Positions 47,475 to 57,894 of a stretch of DNA of 64,000 nucleotides are shown here, piece after piece; position 1 is the stretch's first letter; each line of letters begins with the position of its first letter. Location: NCBI RefSeq assembly GCF_000768355.1, contig NZ_AVPU01000009.1:47293-111292 (forward strand). The letters are read 5' to 3'. A program made the translations under genes and the position numbers. This DNA is from Lysobacter daejeonensis GH1-9 (GTDB taxonomy: Bacteria; Pseudomonadota; Gammaproteobacteria; Xanthomonadales; Xanthomonadaceae). The notes beneath the pieces were generated by a model, which saw only the letters and a program-made list of their open reading frames with translations, was not told where the DNA came from and did not search any database.

Positions 47475-48143
47475 TTAGCTGAAGCGCCCAGCCGTCCATC
47501 CGTGCCAAGGATCGTGCCGATGGAATGCCACGAGATAGCACGAGACAGCCCACGCACAGCCGAATGCCCATCCGGCCAGCACATCGGATGGATAGTGCAC
47601 GCCCATGTAGGGTCGTGATACGCCCACCAGCAGCGTGAAAGGCACCATGAGCACCAGTACCGGCACGCGCCAGCGCGTGCGCCACGCCAGCAGCGCCAGC
47701 ACCAGGGTCAGCGACGCGGTGGCCGCCGCATGCCCGCTCGGAAAGCTGTAGCCCGAATAGCGCCACAGCGGCTCCCAGAGGTCCGGCCGGGGCCGGCCAA
47801 ACAGTGCCTTCAACTGTCCGTTGAGCCAAAGCGACCCACCCAGTGCCACCAGGGCAAATGCCCCTTCGCGCCAACGTCGCCGTAGCAGCAGTGCGATCAC
47901 GAGAAGCAGGTCGAACGGCACGACACCATGGCTGTAGCCGAGATGGCTCATCCACAGGATCGCGGCGTCCCTATGCGGCTCGGCCCAGGCACGCAACACG
48001 TGCATGGCCGCCACATCAAAGCGAAGCGGCTCACCTCGAATCCCCCAGAGCGCCAGCGCTGCGAAGATGCAAAGCGGAACCAGCAGCCCCATGACCGCCA
48101 GCAGGACGCGACGTCGCCGACGAGTGGGATTCGACGAATGCAA
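47475..48143 (-). CDS. PAP2-family phosphatase
   Basis: A 222-aa membrane protein with about six helices. The acid-phosphatase triad motifs are KALFGRPRPD (KxxxxxxRP), FPSGHAAATASL (PSGH) and SRPYMGVHYPSDVLAG (SRxxxxxHxxxD). It could dephosphorylate undecaprenyl pyrophosphate, phosphatidylglycerophosphate or another lipid phosphate; the sequence does not decide. It converges on the EamA gene. Confidence 0.9.
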   Translation of the reverse strand: MHSSNPTRRRRRVLLAVMGLLVPLCIFAALALWGIRGEPLRFDVAAMHVLRAWAEPHRDAAILWMSHLGYSHGVVPFDLLLVIALLLRRRWREGAFALVALGGSLWLNGQLKALFGRPRPDLWEPLWRYSGYSFPSGHAAATASLTLVLALLAWRTRWRVPVLVLMVPFTLLVGVSRPYMGVHYPSDVLAGWAFGCAWAVSCYLVAFHRHDPWHGWTAGRFS

Positions 48144-48233
48144 TGCGGTCTCCTGTCATCTTGCGGAGTCGCCGCCGCCCCGGCGGTCACACGCGGAATG
48201 ATCTAGTCCAAGGCACCCTTGCCAGCGCCTGGG

Positions 48234-49496
48234 TCAGGCGCGCGCCCCATACCGTCGTTCAACGTAACGGTCGATGATCGCCACGAACTCATCGGCAATA
48301 CCTTCGCCGCGCAGGGTCACGGTCTTCTCCCCGTCCTCGAACACCGGCGCCGAAGGCGCTTCGCCCGTGCCGGGCAGCGAAATGCCGATGTTGGCGTGGC
48401 GCGATTCGCCGGGACCGTTGACCACGCACCCCATCACGGCCAGCGTCAGGTTCTCCGCGCCCGGATGGGTCACCTTCCACTCCGGCATCTTCGCTCGCAC
48501 ATGCTCCTGCACCTTCTGCGCCAACTCCTGGAAGAAGGTACTGGTGGTGCGTCCGCAGCCCGGGCAGGCGGTGACCATCGGGGTGAACGCGCGCAGGCCC
48601 ATGGTCTGCAGCAGTTCCTGCGCGACGATCACTTCGTTGCTGCGCGCCTGGCCCGGCTCAGGCGTGAGCGAGATGCGGATGGTGTCGCCGATGCCTTCCT
48701 GCAGCAGCACGCCCAACGCCGCGCTGGAGGCAACGATGCCCTTGCTGCCAATACCGGCCTCGGTCAGGCCCAGGTGCAACGCGTAGTCGCCGCGACGGGC
48801 AAGCTCGCGATAAACCGCGATCAGTTCCTGCACGCCCGACACCTTGGTGCTGAGCACGATGCGGTCGGCCGGCAAGCCGATCTCCACGGCGCGCGCGGCC
48901 GAATCCAGCGCGGAGCGGATCAGCGCCTCGCGCAGCACTTCCGCGGCGTCCTTCGGCTGGGCCAGCTTGTGGTTCTCGTCCATCAGCTGCGCGGCCAGCG
49001 CCTGGTCCAGAGAACCCCAGTTGGCGCCAATGCGCACAGGCTTGCCGTGCTTGATCGCCAGTTCGATGAGGGTGGCGAACTGGCTGTCCTTCTTCTTGCC
49101 GAAGCCGACGTTGCCCGGGTTGATGCGGTACTTGGCCAGTGCCTCGGCGCAGGCCGGTTCGGCAGTGAGCAGCTGATGGCCGTTGTAGTGGAAGTCGCCA
49201 ATGATCGGCACCGAGATGCCCATCATCGCCAGCTTGTCGACGATGCGCGGCACGGCGGCCGCGGCTTCAACCGTATTGACCGTGACCCGCACCAGCTCCG
49301 AGCCCGCGCGCCACAGTTCCGCCACCTGTTTCGTGGTGGAGGCGACGTCCGCGGTGTCGGTGTTGGTCATCGACTGCACCACCACCGGCGCGCTGCCGCC
49401 CACGCTCACGCCACCGATGACGACGGAGCGGGTGTGGCGGCGCGGCATCGGACCAAAGGCGGGAACAGCGCAGGGCTTGGGGGCTTCGGAGTTCAT
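48234..49496 (-). CDS. ispG: 4-hydroxy-3-methylbut-2-en-1-yl diphosphate synthase
   Basis: A 4Fe-4S enzyme of the MEP isoprenoid pathway. It is 420 aa. It shows [33 protein letters not shown], and the cluster cysteines in [10 protein letters not shown] and [13 protein letters not shown] single enzyme of this length is typical of gammaproteobacteria. It is divergent from xseA across 117 bp. Confidence 0.97.
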   Translation of the reverse strand: MNSEAPKPCAVPAFGPMPRRHTRSVVIGGVSVGGSAPVVVQSMTNTDTADVASTTKQVAELWRAGSELVRVTVNTVEAAAAVPRIVDKLAMMGISVPIIGDFHYNGHQLLTAEPACAEALAKYRINPGNVGFGKKKDSQFATLIELAIKHGKPVRIGANWGSLDQALAAQLMDENHKLAQPKDAAEVLREALIRSALDSAARAVEIGLPADRIVLSTKVSGVQELIAVYRELARRGDYALHLGLTEAGIGSKGIVASSAALGVLLQEGIGDTIRISLTPEPGQARSNEVIVAQELLQTMGLRAFTPMVTACPGCGRTTSTFFQELAQKVQEHVRAKMPEWKVTHPGAENLTLAVMGCVVNGPGESRHANIGISLPGTGEAPSAPVFEDGEKTVTLRGEGIADEFVAIIDRYVERRYGARA

Positions 49497-49613
49497 CCGG
49501 GTATTGTAACGCTCCGACCTGCCAGCCCTCCCTGCGGCTCTCGGCCTGCCGGTCGATGCGTGACCCCGCGTGCCACGTGCGGTAGGGTGTGCTGCCGTCC
49601 GCCCGAAGCGCCG

Positions 49614-50957
49614 ATGTCCCGCGACGACACCCCCGACGTCCTGACCCCCAGCCAGCTCAACACGCTGGCGCGCGACCTGCTGGAAGGCGCCTTCCCGCTG
49701 GTCTGGGTGGAAGGGGAGCTGGGCAATCTGTCACGGCCCAGCTCGGGGCACCTCTACTTCACCCTCAAGGACGCCCGCGCGCAGGTCCGCTGCGCGATGT
49801 TCCGCCCCAAGAGCAGCTGGCTGAAATTCACGCCCCGCGAAGGCCTGAAGGTGCTCGCCCGCGGTCGGCTCACCCTGTACGAAGCCCGCGGCGACTACCA
49901 ACTGGTGCTGGACCACATGGAAGAGGCTGGCGAAGGCGCTCTGCGCCGCGCCTACGAGGAATTGCGTGCCCGGCTGCAGGCCGAAGGGCTGTTCGATGCC
50001 AGCCGCAAGCGTGCCCTGCCCGCCTACCCGTCGCGCATCGGCGTGATCACCTCGCCCAGTGGCGCGGCCGTGCGCGACGTGTTGAGTGTGCTCGGCCGGC
50101 GCTTCCCCCTGGCGGAGGTGGATGTACTGCCGGTGCCGGTGCAGGGCGAAGGCGCCCCGCCGCAGATCCGGGCCATGTTCCAGCGCGCCGCAGCCTGCGG
50201 CCGATATGACGTACTGCTGCTGACCCGGGGTGGCGGCTCGCTGGAAGACCTGTGGGCCTTCAATGACGAGCAACTTACCCGTGCCGTGGCCGCGTCCCCG
50301 GTTCCGGTGGTCGCCGCCATCGGCCACGAAACCGATTTCAGCCTGGTGGAGTTCGCCGCGGACCTGCGTGCGCCCACGCCCTCCGCCGCCGCCGAACTGC
50401 TGGTGCCCGACCGCGACGACCTGGCGCGCCGTACGGCTGCACTGCACACACGCCTGCAGCGCCAGTCACTGCAGCGCGTGCGGCAGGCCATGCAACGCGC
50501 CGACCGCGCCGCCTTGCGGCTCAACGCCCAGCGCCCCCAGGCGCGCCTGGAAGCCCTGCGCCGCCGCCAGCAGGACGCCCTGCGCCGGATGCTGCTGGCA
50601 TGGCGGCAGCGTCTGGCGGGTGAGCAGGCCCGCCTGCGCCACGCGGAGACCGTGTTGCGCGCCACGCACCCGCAGCGCCGGATCCAGCGCCTGCGCGAAC
50701 GTCTCGCGCTGTTGTCGCATCGCCCGAAGGCGGCGGTGGCGCGGCAACTGGCCAACGATGCCCTGCGCTTGCGCGGCCTGGCCCGCTCCCTCGAGGCCGT
50801 CAGCCCACTGGCCACGGTGGCGCGTGGCTACGCCATCCTGCAGAGGCCGGACCGACATGTCGTGCGCAGCGTCCTCGATGCCGCCCCCGGCGACAGGCTG
50901 GAAGCCCGACTGTCCGATGGCACGCTCCAACTCCGGGTTGAAGACCCGCGTAACTGA
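49614..50957 (+). CDS. xseA: Exodeoxyribonuclease VII large subunit
   Basis: With XseB, degrades single-stranded DNA. It is 447 aa. The N-terminal OB fold ([20 protein letters not shown]) is followed by the catalytic XseA domain ([61 protein letters not shown]) and a long Arg/Gln-rich coiled coil (about 265-390). The C-terminus has VARGYAIL. xseB is not next to it. Confidence 0.96.
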   Translation: MSRDDTPDVLTPSQLNTLARDLLEGAFPLVWVEGELGNLSRPSSGHLYFTLKDARAQVRCAMFRPKSSWLKFTPREGLKVLARGRLTLYEARGDYQLVLDHMEEAGEGALRRAYEELRARLQAEGLFDASRKRALPAYPSRIGVITSPSGAAVRDVLSVLGRRFPLAEVDVLPVPVQGEGAPPQIRAMFQRAAACGRYDVLLLTRGGGSLEDLWAFNDEQLTRAVAASPVPVVAAIGHETDFSLVEFAADLRAPTPSAAAELLVPDRDDLARRTAALHTRLQRQSLQRVRQAMQRADRAALRLNAQRPQARLEALRRRQQDALRRMLLAWRQRLAGEQARLRHAETVLRATHPQRRIQRLRERLALLSHRPKAAVARQLANDALRLRGLARSLEAVSPLATVARGYAILQRPDRHVVRSVLDAAPGDRLEARLSDGTLQLRVEDPRN

Positions 50958-51059
50958 CACATCCGGCAGGCCTAGCCAGGGCCCGCAGCCGCCGCGGAAC
51001 GCCCTCCTACCGAGCGCGATGTACTAACCTCGGTGCAGGCCCCTCTCGCGCGCCCCGCC

Positions 51060-52490
51060 ATGCTGAAGAAGCGCTACCCCTACTACCTCGCCAACCGCCC
51101 GGTTGAGGCCAACGCCAACCTTGAGGTCATGGACAAGTACAGCGGCAAGCCGGCCACCCGCGTGGCGCTGGCCGATGCCACGGCGGTGCGCAAGGCGATC
51201 GTTGCGGCGCACAAGGCCCGCGAAGCGATGGCCGCCTTCCCGCCGGACGCCCGCCGCGACGTACTGGAGCACTGCGTCCGCCGTTTCACCGAGCGCGCCG
51301 AAGAGTTGGCGCAAGCGCTCTGCATCGAGGCCGGCAAGCCGATCAAGGATGCGCGCGGCGAGGTCACCCGCCTCATCGACACCTTCCGCATCGCCGCGGG
51401 CGAAGCCACCCGCATCGGCGGCGAGGTATTGGAGCTGCAGCTATCGCCGCGCACCCGTGGCTACCGGGGCATGACCCGCCGCGTGCCGGTGGGCGCGTGC
51501 AGCTTCATCACCCCGTTCAATTTCCCGCTCAACCTGGTGGCACACAAGGTTGCACCGGCCATCGCCGCCGGCTGCCCATTCGTGCTCAAGCCCTCGGACA
51601 AGACGCCGGTGGGCGCGCTGATCATTGGCGAAGTGCTGGCCGAAACCGACCTGCCCAAAGGTGCGTTCTCGGTCATGCCGTGCTCCAACCAGGACGCCGG
51701 ACTGTTGGTGGAGGACGAACGGATCGCACTGCTCAGCTTCACCGGTGGCCTGGTCGGCTGGGACCTCAAGGCACGCGCCGGGCGCAAGAAGGTGACACTG
51801 GAGCTGGGCGGCAATGCCGCCTGCATCATCGATGATGAACCCGGCGCCAGCCTGGACCACGTCGTGCAGCGGCTGGTGTTCGGCGCCTATTACCAGAGCG
51901 GCCAGAGCTGCATCAGCGTGCAGCGCATCTACGCCCATGCGGCGGTCCATGACAAACTGCGCCGCAAGCTGAAAGCCGCGGTGGCGAAGCTGCCGATGGG
52001 CAACCCGCGCGACGAGCACACATTCATTGGCCCGATGATCGACGAGGCCGCGGCCAAGCGCGTGGAGTCCTGGATCGCGGAAGCGCGCGACGGCGGTGCC
52101 AAGCGGCTGGCCGGCGGCAAGCGCGAAGGCAACCTGCTGCCCGCGACGCTGCTGGAACGCGTACCCCGCGATTGCACGCTGTACCGCGAGGAGGCGTTCG
52201 GGCCGGTCGCCTTCATCGAACCGTTCGAGCATTTCGACGATGCCATCGCCCGGGTCAACGACAGCCGCTTCGGCCTGCAGGCGGGGGTGTTCACCGGTCG
52301 CATCGCCCATGCGATGCAGGCCTGGGACCGGCTGGAGGTGGGCGGCGTGGTGGTGGGGGACGTGCCCAGCTTCCGCGTCGACAACATGCCCTATGGCGGG
52401 ATCAAGGACTCTGGCGTGGGCCGCGAAGGCGTTCGCTGTGCCATCGAGGACATGACCGAGCCGAGGCTGTTGGTCATCCGCACGGGCTGA
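51060..52490 (+). CDS. NAD(P)-dependent aldehyde dehydrogenase
   Basis: 476 aa. It shows TPFNFPLNLVAHKVAPAIAAG, LKPSDKTPVGAL, SFTGG, catalytic Glu in LELGGNAA (about 248) and Cys in SGQSCISVQR (about 284), with EEAFGPV and MPYGGIKDSGVGREG. It resembles non-phosphorylating glyceraldehyde-3-phosphate or lactaldehyde/succinate-semialdehyde type enzymes. No neighbouring pathway gene fixes the substrate. Confidence 0.9.
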   Translation: MLKKRYPYYLANRPVEANANLEVMDKYSGKPATRVALADATAVRKAIVAAHKAREAMAAFPPDARRDVLEHCVRRFTERAEELAQALCIEAGKPIKDARGEVTRLIDTFRIAAGEATRIGGEVLELQLSPRTRGYRGMTRRVPVGACSFITPFNFPLNLVAHKVAPAIAAGCPFVLKPSDKTPVGALIIGEVLAETDLPKGAFSVMPCSNQDAGLLVEDERIALLSFTGGLVGWDLKARAGRKKVTLELGGNAACIIDDEPGASLDHVVQRLVFGAYYQSGQSCISVQRIYAHAAVHDKLRRKLKAAVAKLPMGNPRDEHTFIGPMIDEAAAKRVESWIAEARDGGAKRLAGGKREGNLLPATLLERVPRDCTLYREEAFGPVAFIEPFEHFDDAIARVNDSRFGLQAGVFTGRIAHAMQAWDRLEVGGVVVGDVPSFRVDNMPYGGIKDSGVGREGVRCAIEDMTEPRLLVIRTG

Positions 52491-52559
52491 TCGAATCCAT
52501 CAACCCCATTCGCCGGGGTCATGCGTTGGAAGGATCACCCAACCCCAAGGACGAGCCTC

Positions 52560-54230
52560 ATGCAACGCACCCTGCTGTTTGCCTTGATCTCCAGCACGGC
52601 CCTGGTGGGCTGCCACCGGGCAGCCATGCGCCCCGCCGAGGCCGAAGCAGCGGCCGCCGCCGATGCTGCTGCCGCCGTTGTCGTCACCGGCAGCCGGGTG
52701 AAGCACGCGGAAGCCATGATGATGGCGCCCCCAGCCGCCCCGCCTGCTCCGCAGAAGCCCCTTTATGTCGGCGTCCTGCCGTCGGCGGAGATCGCCAACA
52801 CCGAGCAGTACGAAGCGCGCGAGGACAACCCCATCCACCGCGCCAGCGAGCAACTCGTGTCCACCTTCTCGGTGGACGTGGATACCGGCAGCTACAGCAA
52901 TGTCCGGCGGATGCTCAACGACGGCATCCGCCCACCCGCAGACGCGGTCCGCGCGGAAGAGTTCATCAATTACTTCCACTACGGGCACCCCGCTCCGACA
53001 CGCGCGGACACGCCCTTCCGCGTAACCACCGAGTTGGCGCCCGCGCCGTGGAACGCCAAGCGCCAACTGCTGATGATCGGCATCAAGGGCTATGAAGTCC
53101 CGGCCGCCAAGTTGCCGCCGGCCAACCTGGTGCTGTTGATCGACACGTCGGGTTCAATGGATGAACCCGACAAGCTACCCCTGCTCAAGCGCTCGCTCGC
53201 GCTGCTGGTGCGGCAGTTGCGGCCGCAGGACCGCGTCTCCATCGTCGTGTATGCCGGATCGGCCGGACTGGTGTTGCCGCCCACGCCGGGCAATCGCCAG
53301 GGCGAAATCCTGGCCGCGCTGGAACGGCTGCAGGCCGGCGGCAGCACCAATGGCGGCGAAGGCATCCAACTGGCCTACGCCATGGCCAAGCAGGCCTTCA
53401 TTCCGGGGGGCGTGAACCGCGTGCTGCTGGCAACCGACGGCGACTTCAACGTCGGCGTGGTCGACCGCCGCGCCCTGGAAACGCTGGTGGCCGACCAGCG
53501 CCAGCACGGCATCGCACTGTCCACGCTGGGCTTCGGCAAGGGCAACTACAACGACGAGATGGCCGAGCGCCTGGCCGACGTGGGCGATGGCAACCATGCC
53601 TACATCGACACCGCGCTGGAGGCCCAGCGCGTGCTGGTGCAGCAGATGGGCGGCACGCTGCACACCATCGCCCGCGACGTGAAGGTGCAGGTGGAGTTCA
53701 ATCCCGCGCACGTGGCCGAATACCGCCTCATCGGCTACGAAAACCGCCTGTTGCGCCGCGAGGATTTCGCCAACGACAAGGTGGACGCGGGTGACATCGG
53801 CGCAGGCCACGAGGTCACGGCGCTGTACGAGATCACGCCGGTTGGCAGCGGTGTGGAGCGCGTCCCGGCGTTGCGCTACGGCGGTGCAGTTGCCACCGGC
53901 GGCGCCAACAGCGGCGAACTGGCGCATCTGCGGCTGCGCTACAAGCAGCCGGGCGGCGCCGACAGCCAGCTGATCGAGACTCCCATCGCCGCGAGCGCGT
54001 TGGCGCAACGGCCGAGCAACGCCCTGCGCCTGGCAGCGGGCGTGGCGGGCTTTGCCGACGCGCTGCGCGGCGGCACGCACCTGGAGCGGTGGAACTGGAC
54101 CGCAATCGAGTCCACCGTCCGCGGTGCGCGGGGCGAGGACAAGGACGGCCAGCGCGCGGAACTCGTGCGGCTGATCCAGGCCGCACGTGGCCTCTCGGAG
54201 GGCGGCGCCACCCCCGGCGTCAGTGAATGA
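52560..54230 (+). CDS. VWA-domain lipoprotein, YfbK type
   Basis: 556 aa. The lipoprotein signal MQRTLLFALISSTALVGC precedes an Ala-rich stretch and a VVVTGSRVK motif like that at the N-terminus of TonB receptors. The YfbK N-terminal region (NPIHRASEQLVSTFSVDVDT) leads to a von Willebrand A domain with complete MIDAS (DTSGS, about 195-199; TNGGEG; TDGDFN). A DUF3520-type C-terminus follows. Family members often lie beside a sigma/anti-sigma pair; here such a pair lies 3.1 kb further on. Its 3' end overlaps the converging GGDEF/EAL gene by 11 bp. Confidence 0.9.
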   Translation: MQRTLLFALISSTALVGCHRAAMRPAEAEAAAAADAAAAVVVTGSRVKHAEAMMMAPPAAPPAPQKPLYVGVLPSAEIANTEQYEAREDNPIHRASEQLVSTFSVDVDTGSYSNVRRMLNDGIRPPADAVRAEEFINYFHYGHPAPTRADTPFRVTTELAPAPWNAKRQLLMIGIKGYEVPAAKLPPANLVLLIDTSGSMDEPDKLPLLKRSLALLVRQLRPQDRVSIVVYAGSAGLVLPPTPGNRQGEILAALERLQAGGSTNGGEGIQLAYAMAKQAFIPGGVNRVLLATDGDFNVGVVDRRALETLVADQRQHGIALSTLGFGKGNYNDEMAERLADVGDGNHAYIDTALEAQRVLVQQMGGTLHTIARDVKVQVEFNPAHVAEYRLIGYENRLLRREDFANDKVDAGDIGAGHEVTALYEITPVGSGVERVPALRYGGAVATGGANSGELAHLRLRYKQPGGADSQLIETPIAASALAQRPSNALRLAAGVAGFADALRGGTHLERWNWTAIESTVRGARGEDKDGQRAELVRLIQAARGLSEGGATPGVSE

Positions 54231-57147
54231 GGGCGCCGTCTGCGGCCTGAACCATGGCCTCGGCCGGGATTCCGAACAGGAATCCCTGGCCGTGGCTGCA
54301 TCCCAGTTCGCGCAGGATTTCGCGCTGCAGGGGCGTTTCGATGCCCTCGCCGATGGTGTGGATGCCCAGGGTCCCGGCAAGGGCCTGGATGGCGCGAATC
54401 ACCGCCTCGCTTTCCGGCCGCGTATCGCCCTCCAGTCCCGCGACAAAGCTCTGGTCGATCTTCAGGCACTCGATCGGGAAGCGATGCAGGTACGACAGCG
54501 CCGAGTAGCCGGTCCCGAAGTCATCCAGTTGGGCCACCACCCCGTGGCTGCGCAACGTGCGCAGCATCCGCAGGGCGCGCGGCACATCGTCGAGCAGCGC
54601 CACTTCGGTGATTTCCAGGCGCAACTGCGCGGGGTTGGCGCGATGCGTGGCCAGCAGGCGCAGCAGCCGGTCGGCGAACTCCGGTGACCGGAAGTGCCGT
54701 GGCGATACATTGATCGACACATACCCTTTCACGCCCTGGGCAAGGCGCGCCGCCACCTGGTCGTACATCACCCAGTCAACGGCCTCGATCAATCCACTGT
54801 CCTCACCCAGCCCGATGAAATCGGGCGGAATCAGCAGGCCGCGCCGTTCATGGCGCCAGCGCAGCAGCGCCTCGTGCCCCACGATCAGCCCGTCGCCCAA
54901 CTGCACGATGGGCTGGTAATACGCAACGAAGCCATCGCCATTGATCGCCCGGCGCAGGTCAGCCTCGAGGTCGAGGATCTTGACCGCCTCTTCGCGCATG
55001 TCCTCGTCGAACACCGCCAGCCGGTCGCGACCGGCGGCCTTGGCCCTATACATCGCCGCGTCGGCATCGCGCAGCAGCTCGACGCCATTGCGATAGCGCG
55101 GGTGCCAGAGTGCGATGCCCAGGCTGGCCGACGGGAACACCTCGCGCCCTGCGATCCAGCAGGGTTGGCCCAACGCGCCCAGGATGCGGCGCGCCAGCTC
55201 CTCGGCGACATGCTGGCCCTCAAGGCCTTCGATCAGGATCGCGAACTCGTCGCCACCCAACCGCGCCACCGTGTCACCTGTCCGCACCATCGACACGATG
55301 CGCCGGCCCGCCTCCACCAGCAGTTCGTCGCCGGCCGAGTGACCCACGCTGTCGTTCACCAGCTTGAACCGGTCCAGGTCCAGGAACAGCACGGCAAACA
55401 GGCGTGAAGGATCCTGCCGTGCATTGGCAATCGCCGCCGCGAGGCGATCGAGCAGTTGGTTGCGGTTGGGCAAGCCGGTCAAGGCGTCGTGGCGCGCCTG
55501 ATGGGTCAGCTGCTGCTCCGCGCGCAAGCGCTCGCCGATCTGTTGCAGCAGCTCGGCGTTGGTCGCGGCCAGTTCCCGGGTGCGTGCTTCCACGCGCTGC
55601 TCCAACTCGGCGTGGGCGGACACCAATCGGTCCTGCGCCTGCTTGCGTGCCAGCGCGATGCTGATGTGGTGCGCGACGAACGTCAGCAGCTCCTGGTCGC
55701 GCACGCTGAACATGATCGCGGGCGAATAGCTCTGCACCGCGATGACGCCGACCACGGTGTCCTCGCGGTACAACGGGACGCCCAGCCAGCAATACGCGAG
55801 CGCGCCCATGCTGCGCGCCAGCCCCTGCGCTTCGAGTGCCTCGATCCGCGCCCTGTCGGCGAGCAGGGGCCGGCCCTGCGCGAGCACGTACTCGGTCAAA
55901 CCCGAGGACAGCTTGCGCGTGGCGCGCGCCATGTCCCGCTCGTCGATCGAATAGGGAAACTCCAGCGAGCTCCCGTCGTCGGACAGCAGCGCGATGTAGA
56001 AGTTGCGCGCATACAGAAGCTCGCCGACCACGTCATGCACATGGGCGTAGAAGCGTTCCAGGCTCTCGGCGGTGATCGACAGTTCGGCGATGCGGAACAA
56101 CGCCCGCTGCAGCCTTTCGGCGCGCTGGCGCTCCACGATCTCGGCCTGCAGGTCGCGGTTGCTCAGTTGCAATGCGCGCGTGCGCTCCTCCACGCGCCGT
56201 TCCAGTTCCTCGCGGGCGCGGTGGCGATCCAACGCGGTGAGGATATGCTGGGCCACGAACGACAGCAGCGCCCGCTCCTCCTCGCCAAACAAGTTGGGGC
56301 GGTCGTAACTCTGCACCACCACCGCACCGCACACGCGATCGTCGCGCCGCATGGGCACGCCCAGCCAGTCTTCGCTCTCGGGACCTGCTGCCGGTGGCTG
56401 GGCGCTCTCCCCAGTCTGCGTCAGAGCACCAATACCTAGTTGTTGGCGGATGTCGTCGGTCGTGCCCTGCAGTGGCTCGCCATGGCGCAGCAAGGCCAAG
56501 GTCAGGCTGTCTGGCATGTCGTCGGGGCCAAACTCGACGCCCGGATCGGCGACGAACGGATCGCGCTCGTCGGCGAAATACAGGAACCGCATGCGGTCGC
56601 GCACATCGTCGTACAGCACGATGTAGAAGTTCTCCGCATACATCAGCCCCCCGACGATGGCGTGGATGCGGCGAAGCATGTCGGCCATGTCCAGGTCCGA
56701 GCCGGCAAGGTCACCGATCTCGTACAGCGCCTGCTGCAGTTGCTCGGACTTCTGCAGCGCCACCATGCGCGCCTCGGCGCGGCGCAGTTCCAGCCACGCG
56801 GTGGCCAGATCGCGGACCAGCCGCGGCCAATCCCGGCGCACGTCGTCGGGGACCGGCGCTGCAGGTTCGCCCACCACGGCCACGCGCGTGCCGTCCGACA
56901 ACGCCCACGCGGTGGACAGCCGCCCGTTGGACTCGGGGATGGTCTGTCCGGCGTCCAACAATTGCCGGGCGAGTGCAATGGCCGACTCGGACGCGTCCAG
57001 CACCGAGAGGCCGCTGTCGCCGTTGCCCGAGGCGCGCCATGCCATGGCCAGCCCCGCTCCGGGCAGCAACGCCCGCTGCAAACGGTCGGCCAACGACTGC
57101 ACGTCCGCCGGCGGCGCCATGTCCTCGCTTGTGTGGACTTTCATCAT
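54220..57147 (-). CDS. GAF-GAF-GGDEF-EAL cyclic di-GMP enzyme
   Basis: 975 aa. Two GAF-type sensor domains (about 140-310 and 345-515) are each followed by a coiled segment (HRAREELERRVEERTRALQL, LVSAHAELEQRVEARTREL). The GGDEF domain is intact (ARLGGDEFAILIEG, with LDLDRFKLVND). The EAL domain is also intact (GHEALLRWRH, INVSPRHFRSPEF, LEITEVALL, QLDDFGTGYSALSYLHRFPI, IGEGIETPLQ). Both synthesis and hydrolysis of c-di-GMP are possible. No membrane helix, so cytosolic. ATG 57147 is preferred to a TTG at 57156. Confidence 0.92.
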   Translation of the reverse strand: MMKVHTSEDMAPPADVQSLADRLQRALLPGAGLAMAWRASGNGDSGLSVLDASESAIALARQLLDAGQTIPESNGRLSTAWALSDGTRVAVVGEPAAPVPDDVRRDWPRLVRDLATAWLELRRAEARMVALQKSEQLQQALYEIGDLAGSDLDMADMLRRIHAIVGGLMYAENFYIVLYDDVRDRMRFLYFADERDPFVADPGVEFGPDDMPDSLTLALLRHGEPLQGTTDDIRQQLGIGALTQTGESAQPPAAGPESEDWLGVPMRRDDRVCGAVVVQSYDRPNLFGEEERALLSFVAQHILTALDRHRAREELERRVEERTRALQLSNRDLQAEIVERQRAERLQRALFRIAELSITAESLERFYAHVHDVVGELLYARNFYIALLSDDGSSLEFPYSIDERDMARATRKLSSGLTEYVLAQGRPLLADRARIEALEAQGLARSMGALAYCWLGVPLYREDTVVGVIAVQSYSPAIMFSVRDQELLTFVAHHISIALARKQAQDRLVSAHAELEQRVEARTRELAATNAELLQQIGERLRAEQQLTHQARHDALTGLPNRNQLLDRLAAAIANARQDPSRLFAVLFLDLDRFKLVNDSVGHSAGDELLVEAGRRIVSMVRTGDTVARLGGDEFAILIEGLEGQHVAEELARRILGALGQPCWIAGREVFPSASLGIALWHPRYRNGVELLRDADAAMYRAKAAGRDRLAVFDEDMREEAVKILDLEADLRRAINGDGFVAYYQPIVQLGDGLIVGHEALLRWRHERRGLLIPPDFIGLGEDSGLIEAVDWVMYDQVAARLAQGVKGYVSINVSPRHFRSPEFADRLLRLLATHRANPAQLRLEITEVALLDDVPRALRMLRTLRSHGVVAQLDDFGTGYSALSYLHRFPIECLKIDQSFVAGLEGDTRPESEAVIRAIQALAGTLGIHTIGEGIETPLQREILRELGCSHGQGFLFGIPAEAMVQAADGALIH

Positions 57148-57339
57148 TGTTGACAACGCAATCCCTTCAGGGCGCGTGCCTCCCCAGCCCGCGTCCGTTC
57201 AGGCAATGCCAACCCCGTCCCACCCTTCCATGCGTTGCATGGGAGGGTGATCTCCGAATTGGCCTGCCTGCCCCTGTCAATGTCCCCACCATGCCGCAAC
57301 GGCTTCCCGACGGCAACGGGAGCCCGTACCCTGAACGGC

Positions 57340-57894
57340 ATGAACTCCGGTGCCGCCCCCGGCGACGACGTGCTGATGCTCGCCTGGGTGGCGGGAGACG
57401 GCACCGCGTTCGAGCAGTTGTACGCCCGCCACCGCGGCCCGCTGTTCCGCTTCCTGCTGCGCCAACTGCGCGACCAGGCATTGGCGGAGGAATTCTTCCA
57501 GGACGTCTGGCAGCGGGTCATTGCCGCCCGTGCGGGGTGGAAGCCGGAGGCCAACTTCGCCACGTGGCTGTTCCGGATCGCCCACAACCGGCTCAATGAC
57601 CACTGGCGCGGACTCAAGCACCGCCCAGCGGCGCCCGAGGATGGCGACGAGCGCGCTGCGCGCGTCCCCGACCCCGAAACGCCCGAGCACACCCTTTCGG
57701 AATTCGAGCAACGGCGGCGCCTGCAACTGGCCATCGAGGCGCTGCCCGAGGAACAACGTGCGGTGGTGCTGCTCCGCCTGGAACAGGAACTGAGCCTGGA
57801 GGACATCGCCACGATCACCGGCACCGGGCGAGAAACCGTCAAATCGAGGCTGCGTTACGCCATGGACAAGCTTCGCGCGGGGTTGGTGTCATGA
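57340..57894 (+). CDS. ECF RNA polymerase sigma factor
   Basis: 184 aa. It shows region 2 (FEQLYARHRGPLFRFLLRQL, EEFFQDVWQRVI, FATWLFRIAHNRLNDHWR) and region 4 (LPEEQRAVVLLRLEQELSLE, then IATITGTGRETVKSRLRYAM). It resembles RpoE-like factors of xanthomonads. Start ATG 57340 (MNSGAAPGDD); the longer frame from 57235 has no homology-like sequence. Its stop overlaps the anti-sigma start. The 192-bp gap to the divergent GGDEF/EAL gene must hold its promoter; I could not identify it. Confidence 0.92.
   Translation: MNSGAAPGDDVLMLAWVAGDGTAFEQLYARHRGPLFRFLLRQLRDQALAEEFFQDVWQRVIAARAGWKPEANFATWLFRIAHNRLNDHWRGLKHRPAAPEDGDERAARVPDPETPEHTLSEFEQRRRLQLAIEALPEEQRAVVLLRLEQELSLEDIATITGTGRETVKSRLRYAMDKLRAGLVS

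Noticed and set aside
52503..52519. Small hairpin ACCCC/GGGGT after the aldehyde dehydrogenase
   Set aside because: Only five base pairs and no following T run; not called a terminator.
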